From Corella eumyota (taxonomy: Eukaryota > Chordata > Ascidiacea > Phlebobranchia > Corellidae): DNA of 64,000 nt. Positions 48,301 to 61,908 of this stretch are shown piece by piece (position 1 is the first letter of the stretch; each line of letters opens with the position of its first letter). The notes under the pieces are model-generated. The model saw only the letters and a list, made by a program, of their open reading frames with translations, searched no databases and had not been told where the DNA came from. Location of the stretch: the NCBI GenBank assembly GCA_963082875.1, contig OY720098.1:12896001-12960000 (forward strand). Reading direction: 5' to 3'. The translations under genes were made by a program, and so were the position numbers.

Positions 48301-51300
48301 TCTAACTACATTCGGTTTGTGTTATACTTACTGGTTAAAAAAGATTGTTTAAATATTTGTAACTTGTTGTTGCTTATATAGAAAAATGGATCATTGTGGT
48401 ATAGATAAGTTGTAACAGAAAACGCTGAAGCAAAAGGCTTAGTAAAACAAATAATATAAACGTGTGTTTTAGCCTGTCGCGACCCACTTTTTAATACCAA
48501 AATCTGGACCTAAGCTTTTTCAAATAATTCCGGCTTTAACTATTCCGTCGGATTTTTAAACAATATTTGTCTCCGAACTGTTATCCGAAAAACAAATAAA
48601 GTCGAAAACTAATAATCTTTATAGCAGAGACTGTACTGTTGTGGTTTAAGAATAATGATGCGATTTGACAGAGCCAGCTTGCAAATATTTTTGTAGATTT
48701 TTTTGTTAACGACGTTACACAATTTCTTAATTGTTTATTTGTTTAAGCTTGAAATCATTCATAAAATTCAGTTTAGTTTATTTTTTACAATAGAGGTTTT
48801 GTTGAGAATTATATTTTCAGATTAGTTTTAGAATTAAACGTTAACAAAAGATTATATGTTGTGCGTTGTTTTTAAGTAAACTTTATTTACATTAAAACTT
48901 TGGGTCTTAGTTTTTTAACTAAAAACATAACATTTTAATAAAAAACCTAAAGATCCCAAGATATGCTTAAAATAAAAAGGTTTAGACTCCTGACGAAAAA
49001 AAACTTTTATATTGTTTTTAATGTATATTTATTTTAAAATTTTTTTTGTGCTGAAAATGACTCACTTAGTAATTTAAGTTAATTGTGATAATGGTATAAA
49101 TAATTAACCAGGGAGAATTTTTAAATGGTTAGAACATTATTTTAGTTTAAACCAACAATTTACCAAAAAAGGTATTGTTTATTTAAACAAATTATGCTTA
49201 ACTAGTTTAAATCATGTGAAAATCTGTTGGGAATAGAAAAGGAAAGGATAAAAAAGCAGAAATCCCATTTAAAGATTAAAATAGTCACACCAATTTAAAA
49301 CAACACAATCCTCAGCATTTGTATTGTGTTTTGTATAAGCAAATGTAAGCTTTTGGTACTGTGTAAAGAGTTAAAATAGTAGTAATGCCTTGAGAATTTT
49401 ATATAAAGGTCGTGTGCAGCTATTTTTCTTTATGATTTGTTAAATAAAGTTCAAGCAATTTAAAATATTTGTTAATAGTTATGTTGTTCTTAATTACGCA
49501 AATAAGCTGAATACTTTAAGAGGTTTAGAAATGAGTTTAAATTTCCAACCTAATATGGTCGCTAGATTATGTTGCTTTGTCGTTACACTTGAACATCCTG
49601 TGCTCAGCAAAATGTCGCAAATTCAACATGTGGTACATCCAGTCACAGCAGCTTTGAAACCCTGCAATTAACCGATTAAGTGTGAGATTACAATGCTATG
49701 ACACTGCGTTCACACTGAATTAAAATAGTTCATTTCGAGTGAACTTTGATTATAACGCGCTAAGTGGCGATTAGCCTATGTGCCTTTTAACATGGCAGCT
49801 ATTTCTTCGTTAAGGTAACATTCTTAATTATTAAACTTTTTTGCAATATCAGATTTAATCTCAGAAAATCCGAAATTTTAAGTTGGGACAGATAAGTTCA
49901 TAGTGTCGGATTAGAGTTCATTATTAACTACCAAGGTTTATTTGTTTAACAAATACTCAGAAATTATTATTACATTCACTTAACGCACGTTGGCCACATT
50001 TATTTTAGCCGAATATTTTATCAAAAAAACTGATTAAGTATACAGATACCATGGGCGAAGGTGTCTTACGAGTTATTGAGCAATTTGTTATTTAATGGAG
50101 CACTGTTTATAACCAATTTCACACGACGCGTTGCGCCCACTTACGACGTGTGGTAAACAAACAAAAGACCAACGCGATGTCAAAATGCACTCTGACACTA
50201 GTTAGATTAACCACAGAAGTCATTTGTAAGTCATATTTAAAGCTTAAATGTTGGTATAAGTTATAATATACCTGTTAAAGCACGTTTGTTGTTATAAGCA
50301 TCTTGCTATGTAGAAAAAAGAACGATTTATAGAAGTTCTGCAAAAAAAGCATTCGCCTAAATTTTTGCAAAATAAGGTAAAAACAATAAGCATGTTAAAT
50401 AGATCTTATTTTAGAACCGTCAAATCTGTTATAAGTATTTTAGTTTATCTATGCTTATATACGCCCAACCAAGCATATATTCACCAATTCAGGAAGGTAG
50501 ACTTTCTAGCTTAAGATTTAATGCTCTACTGATAAATAATAGGATTTTATCCAAACGTCAAAACGTCGATCTTAGAATAGGTTCGTCTTACCAAAGATAA
50601 ACGTTTTGTTGATTTTAACCTAGGGTTAAGCTAAGACGTCTATTATTTATCGCCAAGGATATTTTTGATAAGCGATTAATTTATATCATTTTAACAAACC
50701 TCTTTTGGAAAAAAATTAAACGGTTTATTTACTGCTTACGCTAAAACGAAATTTACACAAGCAGCAAAAGTAAATCGTTTTAAAATTAAAAAATGCATTT
50801 AAATTATCTTATGCTTGTGTATTTATTTGTTTTTTGGTTAAAGTAGTAACATCAATCAAAAGTTTATTCTAGCCCCATTGAAAGTATTTTCTGTTTGATT
50901 AAATGTCTAGACCATGAGTCAAACTCTTTAAATTACATTATATTTGTTATGCATGAACATAACACATGAACATAACACTACCCTATCTCGCAATCTCTTA
51001 ATTAGAAAGTTTGTTGTTAGTTAAGTCAATTTAAAAAACTGCTAAAACCCAAAAAAGTGTTTGCACAAAAAATTTAGTGCTATGATTGAAGTGTAAATAT
51101 TGTGTAGGTAGCTTTTAAATTGTTGTAATTTTTGTTATAATTTAGATAAATTGATTAAAACTAAGGTTAAAGTTTTTATTAATAATTGAGCAGGTCTGGT
51201 GGCTATTTATTTTACATATTGAAAATTTGAGGTTGGTGAACAAATTAAGAAACTAGCCAATTAACGATTATGGAGTAAATGTTTTCGTGTCATCTGTCAA

Positions 51301-51302
51301 TT

Positions 51303-51319
51303 AATTGTGACGTCATAAT
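51303..51319 (+). promoter_or_regulatory. CRE-containing 17-bp motif, copy 2
   Basis: Identical to 42316-42332 over 17 bases, while the surrounding sequence is only weakly similar. It lies 5 kb upstream of the navigator start codon. Confidence 0.4.
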
Positions 51320-54300
51320 GCGACCATTTCAACACTTTGTTGATCAAAGTATATGTCTGGGGATTGGTCAGTTACAACAAATGGATATTGTAACTCTTTA
51401 GCACAGCCATACTACATATTAAGGTTGTTCTTGATTTTAAATCAAGATTTATTGTTAGCAAAGAGTTAAAGTTGTGATCAAATAGCTAACTTCTTGTTTT
51501 AAGGTTTCCTTTTTTGTTTTTTCTATTCTCTCACTTTCGTTTAACGACAATTATTCGGGATTGCTAGAAGAGCTGCAAGCAACAGTAGTTTTGGCATAAG
51601 TATACCTAGCAATTTAGCATAATTGCAAACATTTTTTGCAATAGTTGCAAACATGTTTCTATATAGATGCCAAAATTTGTTTAAATAAAATATTTTCAGT
51701 TGAGAGAAAAAGGAATTTGATTTAAAAATTAAAATAATACCCAAGCTAGTTATTAAACTGTACGGGTAATATTTTAGGTGCACTTAAAAGGTTAACATGT
51801 TGTAAAGCTAGTTTGTTAGCAGAAAAGAGTGACTTCGAGCTTGATATATATTTTTTGCTTCATTTAGGCTACGGTTATATTACCACAACGCTTTCGAAAA
51901 ACTGCGATAAATATGAGTTTATTATCAAACATTATTGTTTTGAAACGAAGTGTAACGCTGAGAATAATTTTAAACCAAATTAAAATATACCACCCAAGAC
52001 GCATATTAAAAGATATATTATGAGCAAAAAAGTTGAATATTGATATTTAAAGTGTCCGGTACAAGGAAGTTAGGGTTCACGCAATATTTTATGTAGATTA
52101 AGACCTGTACCATTGATATAGGTGTGATGACAGATTTATGCATACATCGCTACATTTTTAGTATAAACAATGTTAATAAAGCATCTAACTAATGTTTAAC
52201 ATTGGAAAAAGGTGTTTTCTTTTAATTTAGAAAATTTATTTACACATATGTTATACTTTAACATTTACTTTTTATTTAGCTATCAATGTTTAAATGTAGG
52301 ATCATGTTTTAATTTTTAACGCTTAGTTAGTTCTTTGTTTTGCTGCTTAAGCTTGCTCCATTTAATTTAACCTGATTGTTTTATCTATATCTACGTTATC
52401 AATTGTTACGTCTATTTTGGAAAATAGACCGGTTGGATTTGTTTTCCTGAATTAAAAGAACTGTAAGTATATTGTAAATATCAAAAATTTAAAGTTATAG
52501 CTTAACAACTTCTATTTATATATTTTTATATGTTTGCATAATTTAAATAGGTTTAATTGATTTGTTGTTGCAAATCTATATATATGCGTCCGTCGGTAAA
52601 AATAGTAATTTAATACTAGCACGTGTGACCGTACCAGAATGTATAATCTCCAATATAGTTTGTGGTTACATATTAGCCAGACTTTAAACTTTAATTACGT
52701 TCGGCACACCTTTCATTTCCCTTTGCTATGGAACCCAAATAACCCAAATTTTCTAAATTCAGATTTTAACACTTAATTTCTGTTATACGTTGTAATTAGT
52801 AGTGCGATAAAATGTCCCGACGGTCAACCCAACTAACCTTTGGATATTTCAAAGTGTGGTCCGTGTGTAAAATATGTTAAGTGTAGGTATTATGACAGGC
52901 TACTTTTTTAAAGTTAAAAGCACCCTTGAACATAACTCGTACAGACAATTGAGCGAATTATAACAGGGTTTAAGAGCTTTTCAAAATTGAACCCTGTTCG
53001 AGTAGGCATGGGAAGAAAGGAAAATAACGACTCAGTGTCTGTGTATTTGAGCTAGTTAGGAAAAAAATGTTATGCTAAAAACTTAATAACACGCGAATAC
53101 ATATTTTTATATACAAGCAAGAAAAGTATTTATACATTTAAACTACTATTATGTTGTTACGTAGTTGAAAGGTTTATTAAAATAGATAATTTGTTTTCTT
53201 GTTAGGATTTTTTTAGTTAGGAACAGTAACGAACAAAAATATATCGCATGTTTATACCTAACAAAATTCACCCTTGGGCACAATATTACTACATTCATTG
53301 TTATTTAAATTTAAATATTTATTTCAGACATTTAAAAAAATAATTTCTCTACATCATGTGAAAATTTATAAGTTTTACATTGTAATCCGTTTAAGATATT
53401 AAGATCCGTGTAATTGCATGTTATTTTAAATCTACGACGACGTTGTGTCAATTTAAAAAAGACTTTGTTATTTTTAGTAGCAACTTTCAATTGGTTTAAC
53501 CCAAATCTTGATTGCCTTCGATATTTCTTACTTAAACAAATGTCAGCTTGTAACACCGGTAGTTTTAAGATGCTTGTAAAAAGTTAAAGACTTAACGCTC
53601 CGAAAAAAATTAAAAAGTTCTTGACTTTTTTAGAATATTAGAAAATAATCAAATTTTTCGAGATGCTGTACACTAAAAAACGATTCTTAGTAATCCATTT
53701 CTGTCAAAATAAATTTTTTTCACATTAAGCGCACGTACATAAAATCTAGGCTTAAAGCGATTTAGTTGAAGGTCTCGGCATCTGTCGAACTTTGTGGAAA
53801 TCGATCTAAACATCGATCTTCGTAACTCGTTACCTTATTTGCAACGATTTTTCGTGGGCACGTGACCTATTTTGAGCGTTGTCACGTGGCCTACGCATAT
53901 AAGACAACCAGAAAAGCCTTTTTTGGCGAATCAAATAAATTAAAAATTCTCTGTTTTGTCATTATTTTTGTTAAAAACAATATTTTTTTGTCAAATAAAT
54001 TAAAATATATTTTTATCTGGCGGGTTTTCTAAAAAAATAACATTTAAACTTAAATGCATGTTGTTTTAAACGCATAATCAAAACATAAGGTTTTTTTTTT
54101 ACAGCTTATAATTTAAAATTCTGTTAACCCCTTTTAATAATATCGATTAAACTTTAAATTCAGTATATGTAGTGTATAAAGGCCAATTAAATTAATTGAC
54201 TAAAGGCCAATTAATTTAAGCATAACAGTAAATTTTAGTTTGTATTTAAAGTTGACCAAAAAAGTACAAAAATTAAAAAATAAAATACCCTAACATTCCT

Positions 54301-56280
54301 GCTGAACCTCTTAAGTGTTTAATTCCCTTTTTATGTTTTTTATGACAAAAAACAAGAAGCTACTTAATAGAGTCGTGACGTCATCGATCCATTGTGTGGT
54401 AACAATCACAATAGATTGATTTGCAAAATGTCTGTTATGGTCGGGTTTTCTCGTTTTAAAGATGACGCATTTGTCTTGTTTTTGCGTAAACAACGTTTTT
54501 GGGGTTGATCAAAAATCGTAAAAATTTCGCAGATGACTGTTTTTTGACACAAATTGTGTAGATATATCTTACTTAGCAGCTTATATTCAGCTCGTAAAAT
54601 TGTTGTTGTTTCTTATTTTTGACTTTAGATCATATTCTTAAAAATAAGCAGTTCGTGCATGATGGATACGTTTTATTACTGTTTTGTTGCGAACTAAGCC
54701 TTTAAGCACTGGAAAATTGTTTTTTTGTTATTAGGTTGCGCTTAAAAGCTTAGTCAACGTATGCAGATGCTAAAACTGTTTAAAGACAAAGTTGTATTTT
54801 TTAAACAAATTTATATCTGAAATTGCATCCATTGTTTTGAAAGAGTTAGGCAACAATCTATTGTGTTTTACTTTTTTGCGTTAAGCGAACAATAACAAAG
54901 TAGAACCCCTTGTCGAAAATGTTTTGAAGATTTTGTCTCGTAAGAGATCTGTTTTGACGGAGATCACGACTTAGAAATACCACAAAAATACATTTTCTAC
55001 TTTCAAACCACAAAACTTTGTGAACCGCAAACCCATTAACGTTAGCCATAAAATTTTTCACTTTATTTATGTACTTTAATTTCTATAATTTAAAGACCAT
55101 TTTAAGTGTTTAGGCCAAGCTTAAAAATTATAATTGCGTACAACGAAAGTTATTTATAGGACTGTTTTTTTTTTACTAATCACATGCGCCTAGGTGTAGC
55201 TTTGTATAATTGGGCAATTACCCTGCTTTCAAACCTAAAATACATTCGGAAAATCCGATTACAAAAAGCACAGCAGTGTTCGATATAAATCTTATTATGC
55301 CAAGCAGATTTGACATTTTGTTTAAGGGTTAGGCTAATGATCAAGTTTAACTAAGCAATGCATAAATTCATGTTTTAAAAATTCAAAAAATGAGAAAATT
55401 ATTAAATTAATACAAGTATACTTATAAAAATGAGTGTTTAAAAACATTTTTTGTTTACAGAGTAATCAATTACACGCAAAATTAAATTAAATGCAAGGGG
55501 GTGGTTTTAAAAAGGGAATATTACTCAGTTAGAAATGTGTGTAAACTACTTCAAATTTGCAATCGTTGTAATTTTAGGTTTGCAAAATTTTGAAAACTAC
55601 TAGTTTATTGCCTTATTTACTTCACATTTATTCAGAGCTAAACACTTTGTTTTGTTTGTTTGGCTAATTTTCTTTGACTAGTTACTTAGGAGAAAGCGAT
55701 ATCGATTTCTTGCTCACTTAGCAAAACCCTTGCTCTATTGTGCCCACTGTTTTGTTTAAATCACCGATTTACACGAAATCCGATTAATACGTTCCCGATG
55801 AAACTAATTGAGAGGTTGCGCTGAATCGGCGCCGTGAAAACTTGCGCGTTAAAACTTGCGATCACACTTTTTTTATCGCGTAAGGCAATCTAATTAACGT
55901 AAAGAAGCGTATTATGTAATTAATCGTAGTCTGAAAGATGTTTACGTTTCTACACACGTCTGGCGTTATAAAAGACCGCCCCACTTTTAACAAATATGTA
56001 TTTATGTGGTAATATTACATTGGATTAAATACAATAAAAGATAACATTAAGTCGCGCTTAGAATATAAAGGGATTGTTAACATTGTATTTGGAAGTAAAA
56101 ACTTAAATAAAAAGAACATTTATATAATTAATAGCAGCATCATTTGTAAACTGCAGAAATGTTTGTTTAATACGTAGTCGCAAAAAGTTAACGATATTAA
56201 TTTAACTATTCTAAGTTAAAGGTAGTTTAACAAAATAACTAAGGTAAAAAAGATAATTTTAGGTTTTGTGACCAAGTCAT

Positions 56281-56290
56281 TTTATTTTAG
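56281..56290 (+). promoter_or_regulatory. Splice acceptor before the navigator start codon
   Basis: TTTATTTTAG stands 49 nt before the ATG at 56340. It could be a spliced-leader trans-splice site or the acceptor of an internal exon joined to unseen upstream exons. The frame is open through it, so both remain possible. Confidence 0.45.
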
Positions 56291-56339
56291 AGAACGATTT
56301 TTGAATACTGATTGTATTATATCTTGGTATCCCATAATT

Positions 56340-59300
56340 ATGGAAGGTCGAAGCGAAGAAAAGGAGTTAGACAAACTTCGAAAAACTATCGAAGAATTTC
56401 GAGCAAAAGCCGAGAGGAGCGGGCAGAACGAAAATTTGATTTATTCCGAGTCGAAAAGCGCTAATTCGACACCCCAAACAGACGGGTTTTCCCCCAATGA
56501 GGGTTCCCAATGGGGTTCAGGGACCGCATATTCTGCACCATCTGGGTTGTCCTCTACAAGACATTACGGTTTGTGGAATTATAAAAACCGCTTGGTCTTT
56601 TTATTAAAGTATATACTATAAAATATTTTTAAATAGAAGATTATATAAATACAATCGTGCACTTACAATGTTCTTTTAAAATATTTTTGCCAAAAAAAAC
56701 TTTTTAAAATAAGGGGTTTGAATTATAAAACTAAACTTCTTATTTCAGGTTCTCTTTCACCTAGTGCCACAAATAAGCGAGTTTCATCCGGAAGTCTATC
56801 GAGCATGAGTTCCCACGCCAGTCACTCAAGCGTTTCATCTGCGAGCTCGGGAAGTAGCGCCGATAGTGACCAAAAGCAGAAACGAAAACGATGGGTAAAT
56901 CAAGAACCTAATCAAATTTTTAAATCGCTTTTATATCCAATCGAAATTAAAGAATTATTATTAAATTTCAGCTACCTTTAAAATCTGCCTTCTCGCGCGG
57001 CAACAAAAACTCCCCACCTAGCGGTAATCACGGATTTACTGATGCTGATGATTCTGGATGTTTAGTGTCGCCAACAAGAAGGAATTATCAAGAAAATGGG
57101 TAAGCAATAAATTAAATAATAAAAAATTAGTTCCCAGTCAACCTAAAGTAATTAAAAAATACAAAATACTAATTAACGTTCATCTATATAACCACAATTT
57201 ACATTTTGAATTTATGCTAAAACTAAGACTTCAAAAAATGTTCTTACTTATTAGTGGGGAAGGCGTGTTATCGTACAACGAAATACTTTTGGTCGTCCAA
57301 GAAAAAGATAGAAAACTTACTGACGTCAGACTTGAGGCCCTGACGTCACAACATCAACTTCATCAACTGCAAGACCAAATAGCACAAATGCAGGTAAAAT
57401 AAATTATAATGAGTTAAAAAAATAAAAATTTTCATTAAAAAAAAACAAAAACAATTTTTTTTTGTAAAAACAACTTTAAGGTTTATTAAAAGGTCGAAAT
57501 TGTACCATACGTTTTATGTAAGATTAACAGACTAATCATTACACTTCAGTAATCTGATAATTTCGGATGATTTCATTATTTTATTTCCAACAACATGTTT
57601 TTTTTTGCCTAAATAAATCACCAGATGGTAAAGGTAATTTGAGAGTAGTTTGTCGAAATTACAATAGAGAAGGAAGGAGAAAGTTGTTTTACGCTTACAA
57701 ATGTCCGTTTTTTATTGATTGGCAGTTGGCATTATTCAATTAAAATGATTCAAAACATCAATTTCAGTATTTTTTTTTGTGTTTTAAATTTAATTAATTT
57801 AAACTAAGTTAAATACCCCAAATTGGTTTAATCAACAGTATTAATCTACCTTATAAAAAGGCATCAAATAAATAATACTTATATATACAAATATTGAACA
57901 AATACTTATCTACTTACTCTTGTTTAAAATTTTAAATCACTAACAATATTTTAGCACGATATGGAACTTCTTCGCTTAGAAAACGAACGACTTCAGAATT
58001 TAAATCAAAACCCAACCTCACCTGATTCAACCTCTTACACCCCAAATACTTCCACCCTTCGACTAAAACTGTCACCCACGTCCCAATTTGGCTCCCTGAG
58101 GCGGGGCTTCGACTCCATGACGTCATCAGAAGTAATGACGTCATCAACTACGACGTTTGACCCTTCGCTTCCAAGATTGGGTAAGGTTAAATTATATTCC
58201 AACTTTTGATAATATATCGTATTTTTAGGTATGGAGTTTTGGGTAATTTTTTAACAAACTTCTGAAAAAAACATAATGTAATTTTTATGTTTTTATAGAT
58301 TGTTGTAAATTACATCGCATTGTTTCGCCCGGCAATGAAGAAGACGGGGAACAGATCCGATTTGTGATCAAAACTCCATCTAGCGGAAATTCACAACCGC
58401 AACAACGCCACCAAGCAGATATGTTAATCGGGTCAGTTCCTGTTCCCAGAAAAACGACCTGGTTAGAATTGGATCAATTGACAAACGAAATATTTATGGT
58501 AGGTATACGTACTATGTAACATTACTTTAGAAAATCGTTAGTGTATTCGCTTTTTTAACTATTTAAAATTTTATCGCAGGAATATTGCCGATGTGTAGAT
58601 AATGAAAGTAGGCTGGGATTAAACACATCGAGCATTGCTTTCTATAAAGTTGGTGAACAAACAAGAATAGCCGGTACAAGACCTCCAGAATTAATGCCTT
58701 GCGCATTTATTATTGGCAACGTCGACGCAGTAGAAATATCATTAAAAGGTTAATATTAATAAAAGTAGCTTAAAATACCTAATAACATAAATTAATATAA
58801 AATTAGTTATGGGTCTTTTAAATAATTTAACATTTTTGTTAAAAATCACTTATTTAGTGAATTTTTACGGTGACAAATTTTTTTAGATGCTACGTGTGGA
58901 GCTGTCGACTTACTCACTTTTAAAACTCTTATACCAAAAGATGTTCTACACAAATACGTGACCGATGCTTTACATGGAAGAAGAATTATGTTGCATGGCC
59001 CATCCGGAACGGGAAAGACTTCCCTGGCTTATTTGTAAGTTATATTAGTTACAATGCTGTTGTTATCTAAGTGACTTTTTATTTAACCTAAGGCCATACA
59101 TGTGAAATAATTATTAAATATATTTAAAAATTTAAAAATATTGTCAAATAACTGCATGTTTTTATATTAACTATTTATATTTTAGTTTAGCGAATCACCT
59201 AATATCTCGAATCCGAAAACCGTTGAATAATGATTCTGCACTTTTCGTTTATGATGTAAAACAAAAGGGAGAAGAGGTAAAAGTTAAGAACATAATGCAC

Positions 59301-61223
59301 ACTAAATGTACCAATTGTGTTCTCAACAACTATCATGTCTAACTTAACTCATTTACTTTTAATTCTCAGGAGCTAAAAACATACATATCCAGTGTTTCGA
59401 GAATTTGCCGAGGCGAGACCAATGGAACACCGCCTCACGTGGTCATTGTTGAAAACGCGCACACTTTAACCTCACTTAAAGAAACATTCGCTCCATTAGT
59501 AGCAATTTCCAACAATACAAAATGTCCATATGTAATTGGTAAGGGTAGCAAAGTTCTATTTATTTACCATGCAATTTAAAAAATAGGCTGATTTAGCATA
59601 ATACAAAACTTTCGTGTACCCTGCCATTCAAGTTCTTGTTAAATTTATATTTTAATAAATTTTAGGGACGATGCTACAGGGTAAAGTGCAGGGAGCAGAC
59701 GACACAAATTTCTCGTGGATCTCATGTGCAAATAACAGTCCTCACGTCAAAGATTATCTTGCCAGGTTCTTAAGGTAAGACAATTATATTTATAAAAAAA
59801 TAGGAGAACAAAAAATTTCATCAAATAAAACAAACACATTTAAAGTAAACACAAAAACTTAGCCTTAACCCCATTTAGAACAAATAAACAATTGGTGTCA
59901 ATGCGTATAAACTAAATTTAAATCCTTTTCTCTATCAATATAAACTGTATTTCTTGTAAATAGGCGAACAATAATCGAAAACGAAATATCCGACCAGCAA
60001 ATTTGCGAAGACGAATTCCAGAATATGTTACGCGTGATTACGTGGCTACCTCTCTGTTGGCACCATGTCAACAGATGCCTTGAAGCACACACTGCAACCG
60101 ACGTCACAATAGGTAGGTCATGACATCACGATACATTAATTGGTCAAAACAAAAGCATGTTAAATCATTATCGTTTTACAATCTGGGCCACATTAACTAT
60201 TTTCCTATACTTTTTTGATTTAATTTTATATACTTTCTTAAATGAAAATCGAACCTCATCCAATGATAAAGTTGGTAAACTGATTGAAAATTTGAAATAA
60301 ATTATTTAGTGTTTCACGATTAGCCAAACCTAGTTATCGATTTCAATCAATTATTCAGTTATTGACGACGCTGATTGAAAATTGTTGTGTAAAAAAGTTT
60401 TCATGCTTCGTATGTATATGCAGGCAAACAAGTAAACTAAATATAACACAGTAATTACTTGGTTCCAAACTTAAAGGCATGCCGCGCGGACAAGTTTTTT
60501 TATGTAATTTGTTGTGTTTTAATATGTAAATAACACTGTAATGTTGTTAAGGTCCGAGAGTTTTTGCATCTTGCCCATCCGAATTTTACGCTTCTTGCTC
60601 GTGGTTTGTACAAATTTGGAACCACGTAATTGCTCCCTACGTCATAGCGGCAATCAAGCGCGTCCGCCAATCAGAAGCGGGGGAAGCTGCGTTTACGGCA
60701 AAGAAATGGGACGATCCCACGGAATGGGTAATCGAAAGGTAAATAATCGCAAAAAATGTTTAAATAAAAAAAGCAATAGGAATTCAATTCAATTATTTTA
60801 TTTGTGGATATAAGTGACTTGTATTAATTGGGGTAATCCTTTTTTTTTAGTTTTCCGTGGAACGTTATGGACATGGGATGTGACAACACTCTTCGTCTAC
60901 GCCGAATAATTAGCGAAGATTTTAACTGCCCGCCATTGCCACCGAGGACGGACATACTCCAAACTAAACCGCCGCCGGTGGGCAGCAAACCTATACAAAG
61001 ACAATTCGTGAATTCCCACTCCGTAAACAACGACACGGAAGTATGTAAAGTCGGTTCTCCAATGCGAAGACACTCCTCGAAAAAGGGCAAAGCGCCTTGT
61101 GTTCCACCAATGCAGTTAATCACGGACAAATCGAACGCGAACGAAACGGTGTGGCACAGACACAACAGCCCGGTGACGTCACCAAACAAAAGCGCAATAC
61201 ACGCGGGCGGCGGAAGACGTTAG
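56340..61223 (+). CDS. Neuron navigator (NAV/unc-53) homolog, C-terminal half with AAA-type ATPase
   Basis: Fourteen exons: 56340-56568, 56749-56894, 56972-57099, 57255-57393, 57955-58180, 58299-58498, 58580-58748, 58887-59034, 59186-59276, 59370-59538, 59666-59774, 59964-60112, 60552-60738, 60851-61223. They encode 820 residues from ATG 56340. A Ser-rich region with KQKRKRW resembles the navigator SADSD-KKKK segment. A coiled coil follows (LTDVRLEALTSQHQLHQL). The ATPase part has FKTLIPKDVL, Walker A GPSGTGKT (450-457), and a Walker-B-like VVIVENAH with Glu520 where vertebrates have Asp. It continues with CPYVIGTM, LARFLRR, CWHHVNRCLEAH and WDDPTEWV. Navigators bind microtubule ends and guide axon and cell migration. 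Vertebrate proteins exceed 1800 residues; the long N-terminal half, including the calponin-homology domain of NAV2/3, is not seen. Either upstream exons are missing from this model or this is a short form. Confidence 0.92.
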
Positions 61224-61908
61224 GTCAAAAATTCGTTTTAGTCTTCTTACCCCTATTTTTGTTCCAACAAGTTTTTCCCATTTTTGCCGCTTAACGTACT
61301 TGTTGACGTATGTTCATTTGCTTCAGCTTTAAATCTTCGAAAAATTTTTTTTTAGGAGTTTTGTTTTACGCGCAAAGTTTATGATTTCAATTTACGATTT
61401 TTATAAGCTCTTGCTGTACATTTGTGGTGCATATATGCACAATTAGTATGCCTGGTGATGCATTTGCTTAGCGCAAATTACAAAAGAAACAAAATTGATA
61501 AGTCGTAATTTTTATGACAGAAAAAGTGACAGAAGAAACTTTAGTTTTAAAAACAAAATCTAAATCGCCCTTTGACATAATTCAGAAGCATTTTTTTAAT
61601 AACCAACACTTTTTTTTATTCTTTTACCTAAACCTTTACAGTAAGGTATAGGTACTTTTAAACAAAACACAATCATTTAGATTGTGATACTCAGTTTTTA
61701 GCATTCATGTAACAACTTTTCCGATATACAAAACACCGACCAGTAGTGTATTACACTACGTTTCATGACAAGGATTTTTTGAAGTTGAGGCGTTAGTATG
61801 TTTTGACACGTCATCACGTGACTGATATGCATCAGAAAATAGCAGAATATGGTATTGGTCACGTGGTAACCTTCATCTTATCATAAACATAAAAGGCAGT
61901 GGTAGTTC
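61224..61908. other. Convergent 3' intergenic region (navigator / NOL8-like)
   Basis: 685 bp between two converging stop codons, so it must contain both 3' ends. No good AATAAA could be assigned to either gene. Two CACGTG sites lie near 61814 and 61860. Confidence 0.5.

Larger units (their letters stand above)
41288..56280. other. 15-kb gene-poor region between olfactomedin and neuron navigator genes
   Basis: No exon with family resemblance and splice support was found. An AATAAA at 41315-41320 may serve the olfactomedin gene. Two copies of a 17-bp CRE-containing motif stand out (42316-42332, 51303-51319). Two CACGTG sites lie 24 bp apart near 53860-53885. The stretch 43740-44100 looks repeat-derived. 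The region may contain regulatory DNA or unrecognised 5' exons of the navigator gene. Confidence 0.45.

Noticed and set aside
60824-61189. 121-codon minus-strand ORF over the last navigator exon
   Set aside because: Antisense shadow of a confirmed in-phase exon.
13931-61865. CACGTG sites as a second enriched palindrome
   Set aside because: About ten to twelve were seen against roughly five expected, which is too weak an excess by eye compared with TGACGTCA.
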